This document shows positions 7,847 to 17,014 of a DNA stretch of 61,754 bases, in pieces. The notes under the pieces are model-generated. The model was not told where the DNA came from. It did not search any database and saw only the letters and a list, made by a program, of their open reading frames with translations. Within the stretch, counting starts at the first letter, position 1, and the number at the start of each line of letters is the position of its first letter. A program made the translations under genes and the position numbers. This DNA is from an uncultured Demequina sp. (GTDB taxonomy: Bacteria; Actinomycetota; Actinomycetes; Actinomycetales; Demequinaceae), in assembly GCA_937925595.1 (NCBI GenBank), contig CALALQ010000189.1, positions 1 to 61,754 of the forward strand. The letters are read 5' to 3'.

Positions 7847-8853
7847 GAGCGCGGCTTAGGAAGCACGAGCCACACGACGCGCGTCCAGTTGCCAAGAGCA
7901 GGCATGCGCTCGTGCGGCTGCGACAGGTCATCGACCCTCACCTTGTGCACCGCTCCCGATCCCGGCTCATAGAAGCGCAGGTCGTCGCCGTCGCGTCCCA
8001 CGAGCAGCACTACGTGGCGCGGCACCACCGTCTGGATGCCCCGGCGAGAGTCCCCTCCCGAATACACCGGCACCGGGATGCCGTCCCGCAGCGCCGCTGA
8101 TGCGTGCGCAAGACCCGCGGCGAGCTCGTCGGCATTGCCGTCGTTGACGAGCAGCCCCCGCAGCTTCACCCCAGCGATGCGCAGCTGGTTGTCGACTCGC
8201 CACGGCGGAGTGCCGAGCGCCCGCGGCCATGGGAGTGGCCCGATTGCCGACTGTGTGGTGGCCCAGTGGATTGACCGCTGCAGCGACTGCCAACGCTCCA
8301 TGATGGTGTGCGAGGGACGCTTGGCCGTCTCGCTGCGCAGCACCTCAATGGGCAGGTACGAGGCAAAGCTCTGCCCGGTCGCCACCCACAGCGCCACGAA
8401 TGGGTCGGCGATCATCGTCGCCATCGCCATGGTCGCGGCACCGCACGTGGTCTGGTCCACCTGGGTGAGGTGGTTGGGTCCCCACTTCACAGGCCCGACG
8501 CTGCGGCCAGCGGGATTGCGGATCCAGCCTTTGGCCGTGGCCGGCAGACCCTCCCACTTCGCGGCAAGGCCCGCCACCGCGGTGATGGGCGCGCCGCTCG
8601 ATGCGGCGCGCTCGATGATCGCGCGGTCTGTGCCCACCTCGCCGAGCGCGGTCTCGAGCGCTTTGCGATCGGCGGAACTCGACGCGGCAAGCCGGCGCGA
8701 GGTGATCCGGGCATACACCGTGTCGTCGACCCGGGCACCGCGCTGCGCGAGCCCCAGCGCCCTCGCGACCGCCGCAGGGGCAAGCCACCCGCTCCGGGCG
8801 CCCACAGCGTCGGACAGACGGGCGGCGACCGATGTCACCGTCCAACCGGTCAC
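7843..8853 (-). CDS. Putative C39/papain-like cysteine peptidase-fold protein, last gene of the deo operon
   Basis: The protein has 336 residues when started at the GTG at 8853, which overlaps the deoA stop (GTGA). The open frame continues upstream only as an out-of-frame shadow of deoA. Residues 129-145 (LTQVDQTTCGAATMAMA) look like the catalytic Cys-helix of C39-like peptidases, with Cys137. Near the C terminus, RHVVLLVGRDGDDLRFYEPGSG gives the expected His and Asp. There is no obvious signal peptide or transmembrane helix. Residues 10-120 are Ala-rich and helical with no assignable domain. Translational coupling to deoA suggests co-expression with nucleoside catabolism, but I know of no reason for a peptidase there. 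Function unknown. Confidence 0.7.
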   Translation of the reverse strand: MTGWTVTSVAARLSDAVGARSGWLAPAAVARALGLAQRGARVDDTVYARITSRRLAASSSADRKALETALGEVGTDRAIIERAASSGAPITAVAGLAAKWEGLPATAKGWIRNPAGRSVGPVKWGPNHLTQVDQTTCGAATMAMATMIADPFVALWVATGQSFASYLPIEVLRSETAKRPSHTIMERWQSLQRSIHWATTQSAIGPLPWPRALGTPPWRVDNQLRIAGVKLRGLLVNDGNADELAAGLAHASAALRDGIPVPVYSGGDSRRGIQTVVPRHVVLLVGRDGDDLRFYEPGSGAVHKVRVDDLSQPHERMPALGNWTRVVWLVLPKPRS

Positions 8854-10157
8854 GACCGTGTGCCCACCTTGTCGAGAATGAGAGAGCGCTCGGCGGGAGC
8901 GTCTCCGATCTCGATGGCGCCAGCCCCGTCGAGCGCTTCGTCGAGCGCGGCGAGGCCGCGCGGCATCCGCTCGGGAGTGTCCGTGTGGAGCGTCATGATG
9001 ACGTCGCCCTTGCGGACCTCTTCGCCCAGCTGCTTGCGCAGGTTGATGCCCGCGCCGAACTGCACCGGGTCCTCTTTGCGCTCGCGACCGGCTCCGAGTC
9101 GCCACGCAGCGATGCCGAGCCCCAGCGCGTCGAGTCGCGTGAGGTAGCCGTCGCGGTCCGCGCGCACCTCCTCGACGTGCTTGGCGATGGGAAGCGGGGC
9201 GTCGGGGTCGCCCCCCTGGGCGGAGATCATGCGACGCCACGAGTCCATCGCGCGGCCGTCCCTGAGAGCGTCAGCGGGGTCGACATCCGTGACCCCCGCC
9301 CCAGCGAGCATCTCGCGGGCGAGCGTAAGCGTGAGCTCCACGACATCTGCCGGACCGCCGCCGGCGAGCACCTCTACGGACTCCGCGACCTCGTTGGCGT
9401 TGCCGATCGCGAGACCCAGCGGAGTCGACATATCGGTGAGGAGGGCCGCAGTGGTGACCCCAGCGTCGGTCCCCAGATCCACCATGGTGCGCGCGAGCTC
9501 GCGAGCGCTGTCGATGTCCTTCATGAACGCGCCAGTGCCCACCTTGACGTCAAGCACGAGCGCGCCGGTGCCCTCCGCGATCTTCTTGGACATGATGGAG
9601 GCCGCAATCATCGGGATCGACTCGACAGTGCCCGTGACGTCGCGCAGCGCGTAGAGCTTCTTGTCCGCGGGAGCGAGACCCGTGCCCGCCGCGCAGATCA
9701 CGGCGCCAACGTCCTGGAGCTGCTGGTACATCTCCTCGTTGGACAGATCTGCACGCCAGCCCTTGATGGACTCGAGCTTGTCGAGCGTGCCGCCCGTGTG
9801 GCCAAGGCCGCGGCCGCTCAGCTGCGGCACTGCCACGCCGCACGCGGCAACGAGCGGGGCGAGCGGCAGCGTGATCTTGTCGCCAACGCCGCCGGTTGAG
9901 TGCTTGTCAGCCGTGGGCTTGCCCAGGCCGGAGAAGTCGAGCCGCTCCCCCGTCGCGATCATCGCTTGGGTCCAGCGGGCAATCTCCGCTCGTGTCATGC
10001 CGCGCTGCAGGATCGCCATGGCGAGAGAGCTCATCTGCTCGTCAGCAACCACGCCGCGCGTGTAGGCGTCGACCACCCAGTCGATCTGGGCGTCGGGAAG
10101 CACCTTGCCGTCTCGCTTGGCGACAATCACCTGGACGGCATCGAATGGCTCGGACAT
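8850..10157 (-). CDS. deoA: Thymidine phosphorylase (pyrimidine-nucleoside phosphorylase)
   Basis: The 435-residue enzyme phosphorolyses thymidine or uridine to base plus (deoxy)ribose-1-phosphate. Typical blocks are VIVAKRDGKVL at the N terminus, the family signature SGRGLGHTGGTLDKLESI, the phosphate-site DKHSTGGVGDK, and KVGTGAFMKD. ATG at 10157 shares its first base with the cdd stop (TGATG), so cdd, deoA and the gene after it are coupled. An upstream in-frame start exists but falls inside cdd. Length fits the family. The enzyme belongs with the importer and cdd encoded on the same transcript. Confidence 0.95.
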   Translation of the reverse strand: MSEPFDAVQVIVAKRDGKVLPDAQIDWVVDAYTRGVVADEQMSSLAMAILQRGMTRAEIARWTQAMIATGERLDFSGLGKPTADKHSTGGVGDKITLPLAPLVAACGVAVPQLSGRGLGHTGGTLDKLESIKGWRADLSNEEMYQQLQDVGAVICAAGTGLAPADKKLYALRDVTGTVESIPMIAASIMSKKIAEGTGALVLDVKVGTGAFMKDIDSARELARTMVDLGTDAGVTTAALLTDMSTPLGLAIGNANEVAESVEVLAGGGPADVVELTLTLAREMLAGAGVTDVDPADALRDGRAMDSWRRMISAQGGDPDAPLPIAKHVEEVRADRDGYLTRLDALGLGIAAWRLGAGRERKEDPVQFGAGINLRKQLGEEVRKGDVIMTLHTDTPERMPRGLAALDEALDGAGAIEIGDAPAERSLILDKVGTRS

Positions 10158-10552
10158 CAGTCCTCCAGGTTCTCGGGACCGAACGCCCACGGCAGCATCG
10201 AAGCCATGGTGACCGGTCCGTCGGGCCCATCGAGCAGCAGGTCGCTGCCGCCGTGCTCAAAGAGCAGCTGGCGGCACCGCCCGCACGGCGCGAGGGGTGC
10301 CCCGTCTCCACCCACGCAGGCGAACGCGATGAGTCGGGTTCCCATAGCGTCGGTGTGGAGCTTCGAGACGAGAGCGCACTCGGCGCACAGCGTCAGCCCG
10401 TAGCTGGCGTTCTCGACGTTGGCACCGGTGACGATGTTGCCGGTGTCGGTGAGCGCGGCCACGCCCACAGGGAAGTGGGAGTAGGGGACGTAGGCGCGCC
10501 GACATGCGGCCCGCGCGGCTTCGCGCAGGGCCTCCCAATCGATGTCTGTCAT
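10157..10552 (-). CDS. cdd: Cytidine deaminase
   Basis: The 131-residue homotetrameric-type enzyme deaminates cytidine and deoxycytidine to uridine forms, feeding DeoA. The zinc site is complete: CAEC gives Cys56 and the catalytic Glu58, and PCGRC gives Cys90 and Cys93. The substrate motif GANVENASYG precedes it. The ATG at 10552 overlaps the preceding permease stop (ATGA). A much longer open frame extends upstream but is a shadow of the permease gene. Confidence 0.95.
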   Translation of the reverse strand: MTDIDWEALREAARAACRRAYVPYSHFPVGVAALTDTGNIVTGANVENASYGLTLCAECALVSKLHTDAMGTRLIAFACVGGDGAPLAPCGRCRQLLFEHGGSDLLLDGPDGPVTMASMLPWAFGPENLED

Positions 10553-11838
10553 TTCTTGTACGGAATACCTTCCGCCGCCGGCGGCCTCGCGTGGCCAACG
10601 AAGCCCGCGACAGCGAGGATCGTGGCGAGGTACGGCAGCATCGCGAGGAACTCTGAGGGGATGTCGGAGCCGATGATGCCCAACTGATCCTTGAGGGAAT
10701 TGGCGAAGCCGAACAGCACCGCGGCCGCGAGAGCACCCGTGGGTCGCCAGCGGCCAAGGATCATCGCCGCGAGGGCGATGAAGCCAGCGCCGGAGGTCAT
10801 CTCCTTGCCGAATGCAAGACCGGCTGCGACCGTGAAGTAGGCACCGCCAAGACCCGCGATCGCGCCACCGAGGATGGTGTTGCGGACGCGAGTGCGGTTG
10901 ACCTTGATGCCCACGGTGTCGGCCGCCGTGGGGTGCTCGCCAACCGCGCGCACCCTGAGGCCCCAGCGTGACCTGAACAGCATGATCGCGAGCGTCGCGA
11001 CTGTGATGTACATGAGGTACACGAGGATCGTGTGGTTGAAGAGCATGGGCCCAACGACCGGGATCTTCGACAGCACCGGGATGGACCACGTGTCGAGTCG
11101 CATCGACTGGTTGAGGCTGGGGTTCTCGCGCAGCAGGGTGCCGAACAGGAAGTTCGTGATACCGATGACGAGCACGTTGAGAACCACACCGACGACGATC
11201 TGGTTGACCCAGTACTTCACCGCGAACAGCGACAGCACGGCACCGACAAGTGCGCCAGCGATGGGCGCCGCGATGAGACCCGCATACGCGTTGCCGGTGG
11301 CCGACGCTATGACGGCTCCCGTGAAGGCTCCAGCGAGCAGCTGGCCCTCGATGGCGATGTTGATGACGCCCGATCGCTCACAGACGAGGCCGGACAGCGA
11401 ACCGAAGACCAGGGGAACCGACAGCACCACCGCACCGGTGAGCAGGCCGGTGATCTGGATGTTGGTCGCGTCCCTGCCGGCTCCCGCCCAGCTGAGCAGT
11501 GCGCCGAGCACCGCAACGCCGTAGAGCACGGCGCCGTACCAGGGGAACTTGCGGAACGTCTGCACGCAGTACGCCGCGTACGCAGTGATGAGCAGCGCGA
11601 CGATGGACAGCACCACGGCCGTCGCCCGGGACGGCAGCGTGAACATGGGGATGCGGAAGAAGTCCGACGCCCTGGCCACCGCGAAGGTGGTCTGCTCGCC
11701 CGACGGCGTGCCCAGTCCGAAGACAAGCAGCGAGATGATCGCGAGCACGCCGAGCGTGATCGTGAGTCCCCAGTGCTTGCTGCCCTTGAGCGGCTCGGCG
11801 GGGGTGGACGGCGCAGGAGCCGTTGCGACGGCGGTCAT
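10549..11838 (-). CDS. Nucleoside ABC transporter permease (NupQ/YufQ-like)
   Basis: The 429-residue integral membrane protein is one of two permeases of a BMP-type nucleoside importer. It has about ten hydrophobic helices and the branched-chain/nucleoside permease core with GLVCERSGVINIAIEGQLL and the cytoplasmic coupling segment GLRVRAVGEHPTAADTVGIKV. An unusually long N-terminal part (about 120 residues with extra helices) precedes the core. Start and stop overlap neighbouring genes by 4 bases each, so it is translated with its partner permease and cdd. Specificity for nucleosides rests on the operon context and the BMP-type binding protein. Confidence 0.88.
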   Translation of the reverse strand: MTAVATAPAPSTPAEPLKGSKHWGLTITLGVLAIISLLVFGLGTPSGEQTTFAVARASDFFRIPMFTLPSRATAVVLSIVALLITAYAAYCVQTFRKFPWYGAVLYGVAVLGALLSWAGAGRDATNIQITGLLTGAVVLSVPLVFGSLSGLVCERSGVINIAIEGQLLAGAFTGAVIASATGNAYAGLIAAPIAGALVGAVLSLFAVKYWVNQIVVGVVLNVLVIGITNFLFGTLLRENPSLNQSMRLDTWSIPVLSKIPVVGPMLFNHTILVYLMYITVATLAIMLFRSRWGLRVRAVGEHPTAADTVGIKVNRTRVRNTILGGAIAGLGGAYFTVAAGLAFGKEMTSGAGFIALAAMILGRWRPTGALAAAVLFGFANSLKDQLGIIGSDIPSEFLAMLPYLATILAVAGFVGHARPPAAEGIPYKK

Positions 11839-13091
11839 GCCGCCACCTCCTTCACGAAGCGCGGATTGGGCAAGCGGAACAGGAACCTCACGAGCGGAGG
11901 CGCCGCGATGAACAGCACGATGAGCGACTGGATGACCAGCACGATGTCGATCGGCAGTCCCGCCTGCACCTGAAGTGTGGGGCCGGCGGCCTTGAGACCG
12001 CCGAACAGCGTCGCGGCGAGCACGATGCCCACGGGACGGGACGAGCCGAGCAGCGCCACGGTGATTGCGTCGAAGCCGATCGATCCGGCGATGCCGATCG
12101 TCAGCGAGGGCTGCGTGGCAAGGATCTGTGCGGAGCCGCCAAGACCGGACAGCGCACCGGCCACAACCATGACGAGGATCGTGACGACGGGGACGCGCAT
12201 GCCGGCCGTCTTAGCGGCAGAGGCATTGGCACCCACCGCCCTGAACTGGAAGCCCAGCGTGGAGCGCTCCATGAGCCACCACGTGAACCACGCCGCTCCC
12301 AGCGCAAGCAGGAAGCCCCAGTGCAGCGCGAACTGGCTGCCGAACAGCTTGGGGAACTGCGCGGAGGAGTCGAGCACGGGAGACTGCGGGTTGTCGCTTC
12401 CGGGACGCTGCATGAACTCGAGAGTGAGCAGCCAGCCCACCAAATTGAGAGCCACGTAGTTGAGCATGATCGTGGTGATGACCTCGTGGGCACCCGTCTT
12501 CGCCTTGAGGAAGCCCGGAATGAAGCCCCACATTGCGCCACCGACGGCGCAGCCGATCACCGCAAGCAGCAGATGCAGCGGGAAGGGCAGGTGCCACAGG
12601 AAGCCGACCATCGCGCCAAGTGTGGCGCCAATGAGGAGCTGGCCCTGAGCACCGATGTTGAACATGCCGGCGCGGAAGCCAAGGCCGATGCCCAGGCCCG
12701 CGAAGATCAGGGGCGTCGCCTGGGTGAGCGTCTGCATGAAGGGGGCGATCTTGCCGCTGAATGAGCCTGCGCCGGCGTTGAAGACCGCTCCCTGCCACAG
12801 CGCGCTGTAGGCGCCGCCCACAGCGTCGCCGATCGCTCCGAAGGTGTCAGAGGGGCGCGAGAAGAAATACGGCAGCGCCTCACGGAACTCGGTGTTCGCC
12901 ATGAGGATGAGCACCGAGGAGATGAGCAGCGAAGCGACCACCGCGAGGACGATGACGAGCCAGGAGCTCTCAACGATCTCCCGGAAGACCGTGCGCGTCT
13001 CAGGGCGCTCCCTGAGCTCCTTCTTGACCGGCGGCTCTGCTGCGGTCGCGGCCGCGACCGACGGTGCCGGGGGTGGAGTTTCGTCGCTCAC
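11835..13091 (-). CDS. Nucleoside ABC transporter permease (NupP/YufP-like)
   Basis: The 418-residue membrane protein pairs with the following permease. A Pro/Ala-rich cytoplasmic N terminus of about 45 residues leads into the first helix (WLVIVLAVVASLLISSVLIL). The core carries FRAGMFNIGAQGQLLIGA and the coupling helix FQFRAVGANASAAKTAGMRV, typical of the BPD_transp_2 family used by BmpA/NupN systems. GTG at 13091 overlaps the ATPase stop (GTGA). The next gene starts within its own stop (ATGA). Confidence 0.9.
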   Translation of the reverse strand: MSDETPPPAPSVAAATAAEPPVKKELRERPETRTVFREIVESSWLVIVLAVVASLLISSVLILMANTEFREALPYFFSRPSDTFGAIGDAVGGAYSALWQGAVFNAGAGSFSGKIAPFMQTLTQATPLIFAGLGIGLGFRAGMFNIGAQGQLLIGATLGAMVGFLWHLPFPLHLLLAVIGCAVGGAMWGFIPGFLKAKTGAHEVITTIMLNYVALNLVGWLLTLEFMQRPGSDNPQSPVLDSSAQFPKLFGSQFALHWGFLLALGAAWFTWWLMERSTLGFQFRAVGANASAAKTAGMRVPVVTILVMVVAGALSGLGGSAQILATQPSLTIGIAGSIGFDAITVALLGSSRPVGIVLAATLFGGLKAAGPTLQVQAGLPIDIVLVIQSLIVLFIAAPPLVRFLFRLPNPRFVKEVAA

Positions 13092-14605
13092 GCTGCATCC
13101 TCCTCAGTAGACGCTCCAGCCATCATGAGGCCTAGTGTGTCGCGGTCAGTGTCTGGTGGCACGATGCCCACGATCTGGCCGTGGTACATCACCGCGATGC
13201 GGTCGGCGAGCGCGACCACCTCGTCGAGCTCCGAGCTCACGATGAGCACCGCGGCACCCGAGTCGCGCTCCTCGATGATTCGCTTGTGAACGAATTCGAT
13301 CGAGCCCACGTCGAGACCACGGGTGGGGTTCGACGCAATGAGGAGCTTGAGCGGTCGCGACAGTTCGCGGGCCAGCACCACCTTCTGCTGGTTGCCGCCG
13401 GACAGGGAGCCAGCGGTGTTGAAGATCGAGGGGGTGCGAATATCGAACTGTTCGCGATGCTTGTTGCCCTCGTCCTCGATGACCTTGGGGCGCAGCACCC
13501 CACGCTTGGAGTAGGGCTCCTTGTCGTAGACGTCGAGGATGAGGTTATTCGCGATCGTGAAGTTCGCGACCAGACCGTCCTCTGTGCGGTCTTCGGGGAC
13601 AAAGCCCAGGCCCGCCTCGAGCACGTCAGCGATCGGCAGGCCCGTGATGACCTTGCCGTCGAGGGTCGCCTTGCCGGAGGTCGGTGTGACCGCTCCAAGC
13701 AGCGCCTCGGTGAGCTCGGTCTGACCGTTGCCCTGAACTCCCGCGATGGCGAGGATCTCTCCTCCGCGCACATCGAAAGACACGTTCTTGAGGTGCGCTA
13801 CGCCGTACTCGTCGACGACGCTCAGGCCCTTCACGTCGAGGATGACGTCCTTGGGCTCCGCGGGGGCCTTGTCGACCGTCATCGTGACGGCGCGACCCAC
13901 CATGAGAGAGGCGAGCTCCTCGCGAGTCGCGGTGGGAAGAGCGGTGCCGACGACTTTGCCGCGGCGAATGACCGTGATGGTGTCGGCGATCGCCTGCACC
14001 TCACGAAGCTTGTGGGTGATGAGCACCACGGCGGTGCCGGAGTCGCGCAACTGGCGCACGATCTCGAGCAGCTCGTCGGTCTCTTGGGGCGTGAGCACCG
14101 CGGTGGGCTCATCGAGGATGAGCACCTCTGCCTTCTGCGACAGCGCCTTGATGATCTCGACGCGCTGCTGAGCGCCAACGGGCAGGTCCTCGATGACTGC
14201 GTCGGGGTCGACATTGAACCCGAACCGCGAGGAGATTTCGCGCACCTTCTCACGGGCCGCATCGATGTCGAGCAGCTTGAACGGCCCCTTGACCTGCTCG
14301 TGGCCGAGCATGACGTTCTCGGCAACGGTGAAGGGGTGGACCAGCATGAAGTGCTGGTGGACCATCGCGATGCCTGCGGCCATCGCGTCGCCGGGTCCGT
14401 CGAAGTCGACGGCCTTGTCGTCGATGAGGATCTCGCCCTCATCGGGGTCGTACAGGCCAAACAGGACGTTCATCAGCGTCGACTTGCCTGCACCGTTCTC
14501 ACCGAGCAGCGCGTGAACGGTGCCAGGCTCGATCAGCAGGTCAATGGAGTCGTTCGCGGTGAAGTCACCGAACCTCTTGGTGATGCCACGCAATTCAAGT
14601 TTCAC
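13088..14605 (-). CDS. Nucleoside ABC transporter ATPase, two fused nucleotide-binding domains (NupO/YufO-like)
   Basis: The 505-residue protein powers the importer. The first domain has a full Walker A (LLGENGAGKST), the switch VHQHFMLV and Walker B VLILDEPTAVL. The second domain has a degenerate P-loop (IAGVQGNGQTEL) and signature SGGNQQKVVLARELS, as in monosaccharide and nucleoside importers where one site is weak. The start is GTG at 14605 preceded by AAAGGAG at good spacing. A strong hairpin separates it from the binding-protein gene, so it may be expressed at a lower level. Confidence 0.92.
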   Translation of the reverse strand: MKLELRGITKRFGDFTANDSIDLLIEPGTVHALLGENGAGKSTLMNVLFGLYDPDEGEILIDDKAVDFDGPGDAMAAGIAMVHQHFMLVHPFTVAENVMLGHEQVKGPFKLLDIDAAREKVREISSRFGFNVDPDAVIEDLPVGAQQRVEIIKALSQKAEVLILDEPTAVLTPQETDELLEIVRQLRDSGTAVVLITHKLREVQAIADTITVIRRGKVVGTALPTATREELASLMVGRAVTMTVDKAPAEPKDVILDVKGLSVVDEYGVAHLKNVSFDVRGGEILAIAGVQGNGQTELTEALLGAVTPTSGKATLDGKVITGLPIADVLEAGLGFVPEDRTEDGLVANFTIANNLILDVYDKEPYSKRGVLRPKVIEDEGNKHREQFDIRTPSIFNTAGSLSGGNQQKVVLARELSRPLKLLIASNPTRGLDVGSIEFVHKRIIEERDSGAAVLIVSSELDEVVALADRIAVMYHGQIVGIVPPDTDRDTLGLMMAGASTEEDAA

Positions 14606-14649
14606 GGGTGCTCCTTTGCATCGCGATCGACATGATCAGTCAAGCACTA

Positions 14650-14679
14650 GGGGCGCGCCGCGTCCACGCGGCGCGCCCC
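14650..14679 (-). terminator. Intra-operon GC hairpin after the binding-protein gene
   Basis: GGGGCGCGCCGCG (14650-14662) and CGCGGCGCGCCCC (14667-14679) form a perfect 13-bp stem with a 4-base loop (TCCA). An outer CAAGC/GCTTG pairing may extend it. It sits between the stop of the BMP lipoprotein and the ATPase start. There is no U-run, so a partial terminator or a 3' stabiliser that raises binding-protein expression is more likely than full termination. Confidence 0.65.
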
Positions 14680-14714
14680 CGGCGCTTGCGGCCACTAGAA
14701 CCGCGATTGACCTG

Positions 14715-15776
14715 CTAGGACAGCTTGACCGAAATCGAGCCGTCGATGATGCCAGCCTTGAGCTCCTCGATCTTCGAGAGGACCTCTGCGGGAACCACAG
14801 ACGCGGTGGTGCCAAGGCCCACACCGCCGTTCTCGAGGGTGCCCACGTAGTTCTCATTGGAGAAGCCAGAGCCGACAGCAGCCTCCTGAACCACGTCGTA
14901 GACGGCGGGTCCCATGTTCTTCATGACGGAGGTGAAGATGATGTCGCCGTACTCAGTGGTCTGAGTCCAGTCGGAGTCGACACCGATGATCCAGGTGTTG
15001 CCAGCGGCCTTGGCGGCAGCAGCGGCACCCAGGCCCACGGGGCCAGCGACGGGCATGATGATGTCGGCGCCCTGGTCGATGAAGCCCTGGGCGAGGTTCT
15101 GACCCTTGGTCTGGTCGTCGAAGTCATCGGTGAACGAACCGGTGGAACCGTCCCAACCGAGGACCTTGACGGACGTGCCGTTGACCTCGTTGTAGTAGTT
15201 CACGCCAGCGAGGTAGCCGTCCATGAAGATCGTCACGGTCGGGATGTTCATGCCACCGAAGGTGGCGACGGTGCCGGTCTGGGTGGAGCCAGCGGCCGCG
15301 TAGCCGGCGAGGAACGCCGCCTCGTCGGTCTCGAAGGTCAGGCCCTTGACGTTGTCGATCGGCGGGTCGAACGAGAAGTCGATGATCGCGAAGTCGGTGT
15401 CTGCGCTGGAGGCAGCGGCTGCGGCGGTCGCGTCAGCAAGAAGGAAGCCGACGGTGATGACCAGGTCGCAGTTCGCGGAGACCATCGCGCCGATGTTCGA
15501 GTCGAAGTCCGCGGCGTCAGTGGACTCCGCGGTCTTGACCTCGACACCGAGGTCGTTCGCTGCCGACTGGAGTCCTTCGTAGCCGGCCTGGTTGAACGAC
15601 TTGTCGTCGAAACCACCGGCGTCGGAGACCATGCAGGCCAGGTAGTCAATGGGAGCTGCGGCCGAGGTCGTCGGCGCTGCAGTCGCGTCAGGGGTCTCCT
15701 CCGGCGCGCTGGCACAGGCCGCAAGGGCGAGCGCCGACACGGCCGCGATGGCCCCGAGGCGAATGGTGTTCTTCAT
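14715..15776 (-). CDS. BMP family nucleoside-binding lipoprotein
   Basis: The 353-residue precursor has a lipoprotein signal peptide ending in the lipobox ALAAC (Cys21), followed by a Thr/Ala-rich spacer. The periplasmic-binding fold follows with the BMP blocks CMVSDAGGFDDKSFNQAGYEG, LVITVGFLLADA and MPVAGPVGLGAAAAAKA. PnrA/BmpA proteins of this family bind purine and pyrimidine nucleosides. It is first in the operon and so most abundant. The 102-bp upstream gap contains a small hairpin (GCCCGT/ACGGGC, about 15799-15815) in the leader; no convincing -35/-10 pair was seen. Confidence 0.92.
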   Translation of the reverse strand: MKNTIRLGAIAAVSALALAACASAPEETPDATAAPTTSAAAPIDYLACMVSDAGGFDDKSFNQAGYEGLQSAANDLGVEVKTAESTDAADFDSNIGAMVSANCDLVITVGFLLADATAAAAASSADTDFAIIDFSFDPPIDNVKGLTFETDEAAFLAGYAAAGSTQTGTVATFGGMNIPTVTIFMDGYLAGVNYYNEVNGTSVKVLGWDGSTGSFTDDFDDQTKGQNLAQGFIDQGADIIMPVAGPVGLGAAAAAKAAGNTWIIGVDSDWTQTTEYGDIIFTSVMKNMGPAVYDVVQEAAVGSGFSNENYVGTLENGGVGLGTTASVVPAEVLSKIEELKAGIIDGSISVKLS

Positions 15777-15878
15777 GAGTTGTTCCTCACTGGGTAGGGC
15801 CCGTCAACCACGGGCAGTGGGTGATTCCACTCTAGCGAGCGTTTGTTGCGTGTTCGCGCCGAGGATGTTGCGAATCGG

Positions 15879-16961
15879 CTACATAACGGGGTCCGACGCT
15901 GGGGTTGCGGCGTCCTTGACCAGTTGCGCCTTCGCTCTGCTCACCACGAGCAGGGCGTCTTCTGTCTCGACCACCACGACGTTGTCCAAGCCCACCACCG
16001 CGAGCTTGCGGGTCGCACCGACGGCGACCACCCCGTCGGACCCAATGGCCTTCACCTCACCGCCGCAGCCCACTCTGGTGACCCCGTCGGAGTCTGGTGA
16101 GAGCAGTTCGGCGAGCGAGTCGAAGTCGCCGACGTCATGCCAATCGAAGTCCGCGGGGACCACCGCGACGCCTCCCTGAGCGGCCACCGGCTCAGCAAGT
16201 GCGTGGTCAATTGCGATACGGGTAAGCGTGGGCCACACCTCAGCGAGAACGGCGTCGCGGTCTGGCCCATCCCAGGCTGCCGCGATGCGACGCACTCCCT
16301 CCTCGATCGTGGGCTGGAGCGTGGAGAGGTGCTCAAGCAGGATGTCTGTACGCACAACGAACATGCCCGCGTTCCACGCGTAGCCGCCCTGGGCGAGCAT
16401 GGCCTTGGCGGTCGCAGCGTCGGGCTTCTCGGTGAAGGCCTTGACGTGGAGCACCCCCGGCGACTGCTCAACTCCGAGTTCGATGTACCCGAACGCCGTC
16501 GACGGCTCGGTGGGCGTGATGCCTATGGTCACGAGGTAACCAGCCTGGGCCGGCGCAATGGCGGTGCGAACCGCCTGAGTGAACTTCTGGGAATCGCGGA
16601 TCACGTGGTCCGCGGCGAAAGAGCCGATGATGCGCGGACCGTGCCGCTGCTCCACCACTGCGGCCGCGAGAGCGATCGCCGCCATCGAGTCCCGAGGGCT
16701 CGGCTCAGCCAGCACATGGTGAGCGGTGAGGCCCGGCGACTGGGCGAGCACAGCGTCGGCGTGGGCGGCCCCTGTGACGATAATCACGTCATCAGTGAGG
16801 GCGCCGAGCCTTTCCAAGGTGCTCTGAAGCAGCGTCGAGCCGGTGCCGAGCAGGTCGAGGAGGAACTTGGGCCGCTCCGGCCGGGACAGCGGCCAGAGCC
16901 TGGATCCGACTCCTCCGGCGGGAACTACAGCAGTGAAGCCCTCAATGGGCGCATCCGTCAT
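15879..16961 (-). CDS. manC: Mannose-1-phosphate guanylyltransferase
   Basis: The 360-residue nucleotidyltransferase makes GDP-mannose from GTP and mannose-1-phosphate for mannosylated glycolipids and glycans. The N-terminal pyrophosphorylase motif PAGGVGSRLWPLSRPERPK is intact, followed by VTGAAHADAV, FAADHVI, the metal-site region EKPDAATAKAML and WNAGMFVV. It lacks the extra C-terminal isomerase domain of bifunctional ManC/AlgA enzymes. The ATG at 16961 is preferred over an upstream in-frame start. It is divergent from sdhC with 53 bp between starts. Confidence 0.92.
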   Translation of the reverse strand: MTDAPIEGFTAVVPAGGVGSRLWPLSRPERPKFLLDLLGTGSTLLQSTLERLGALTDDVIIVTGAAHADAVLAQSPGLTAHHVLAEPSPRDSMAAIALAAAVVEQRHGPRIIGSFAADHVIRDSQKFTQAVRTAIAPAQAGYLVTIGITPTEPSTAFGYIELGVEQSPGVLHVKAFTEKPDAATAKAMLAQGGYAWNAGMFVVRTDILLEHLSTLQPTIEEGVRRIAAAWDGPDRDAVLAEVWPTLTRIAIDHALAEPVAAQGGVAVVPADFDWHDVGDFDSLAELLSPDSDGVTRVGCGGEVKAIGSDGVVAVGATRKLAVVGLDNVVVVETEDALLVVSRAKAQLVKDAATPASDPVM

Positions 16962-16972
16962 GGCGACCACAT

Positions 16973-16978
16973 TATGAT
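16973..16978 (+). promoter_or_regulatory. Possible -10 element of the sdhCDAB promoter
   Basis: TATGAT lies 37 bases before the sdhC start in the manC/sdhC divergent gap. No good -35 hexamer is seen 16-18 bases upstream, so the promoter may be activator dependent, or the call may be wrong. Confidence 0.35.
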
Positions 16979-17014
16979 GAGATTCGATCCACAAGGACTT
17001 TTAGGAGAGATGCC

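Noticed and set aside
8854..9240. N-terminal extension of the C39-like gene
   Set aside because: It overlaps deoA in another frame, is Arg-rich and unlike a protein domain; the GTG at 8853 with GTGA overlap is a better start.
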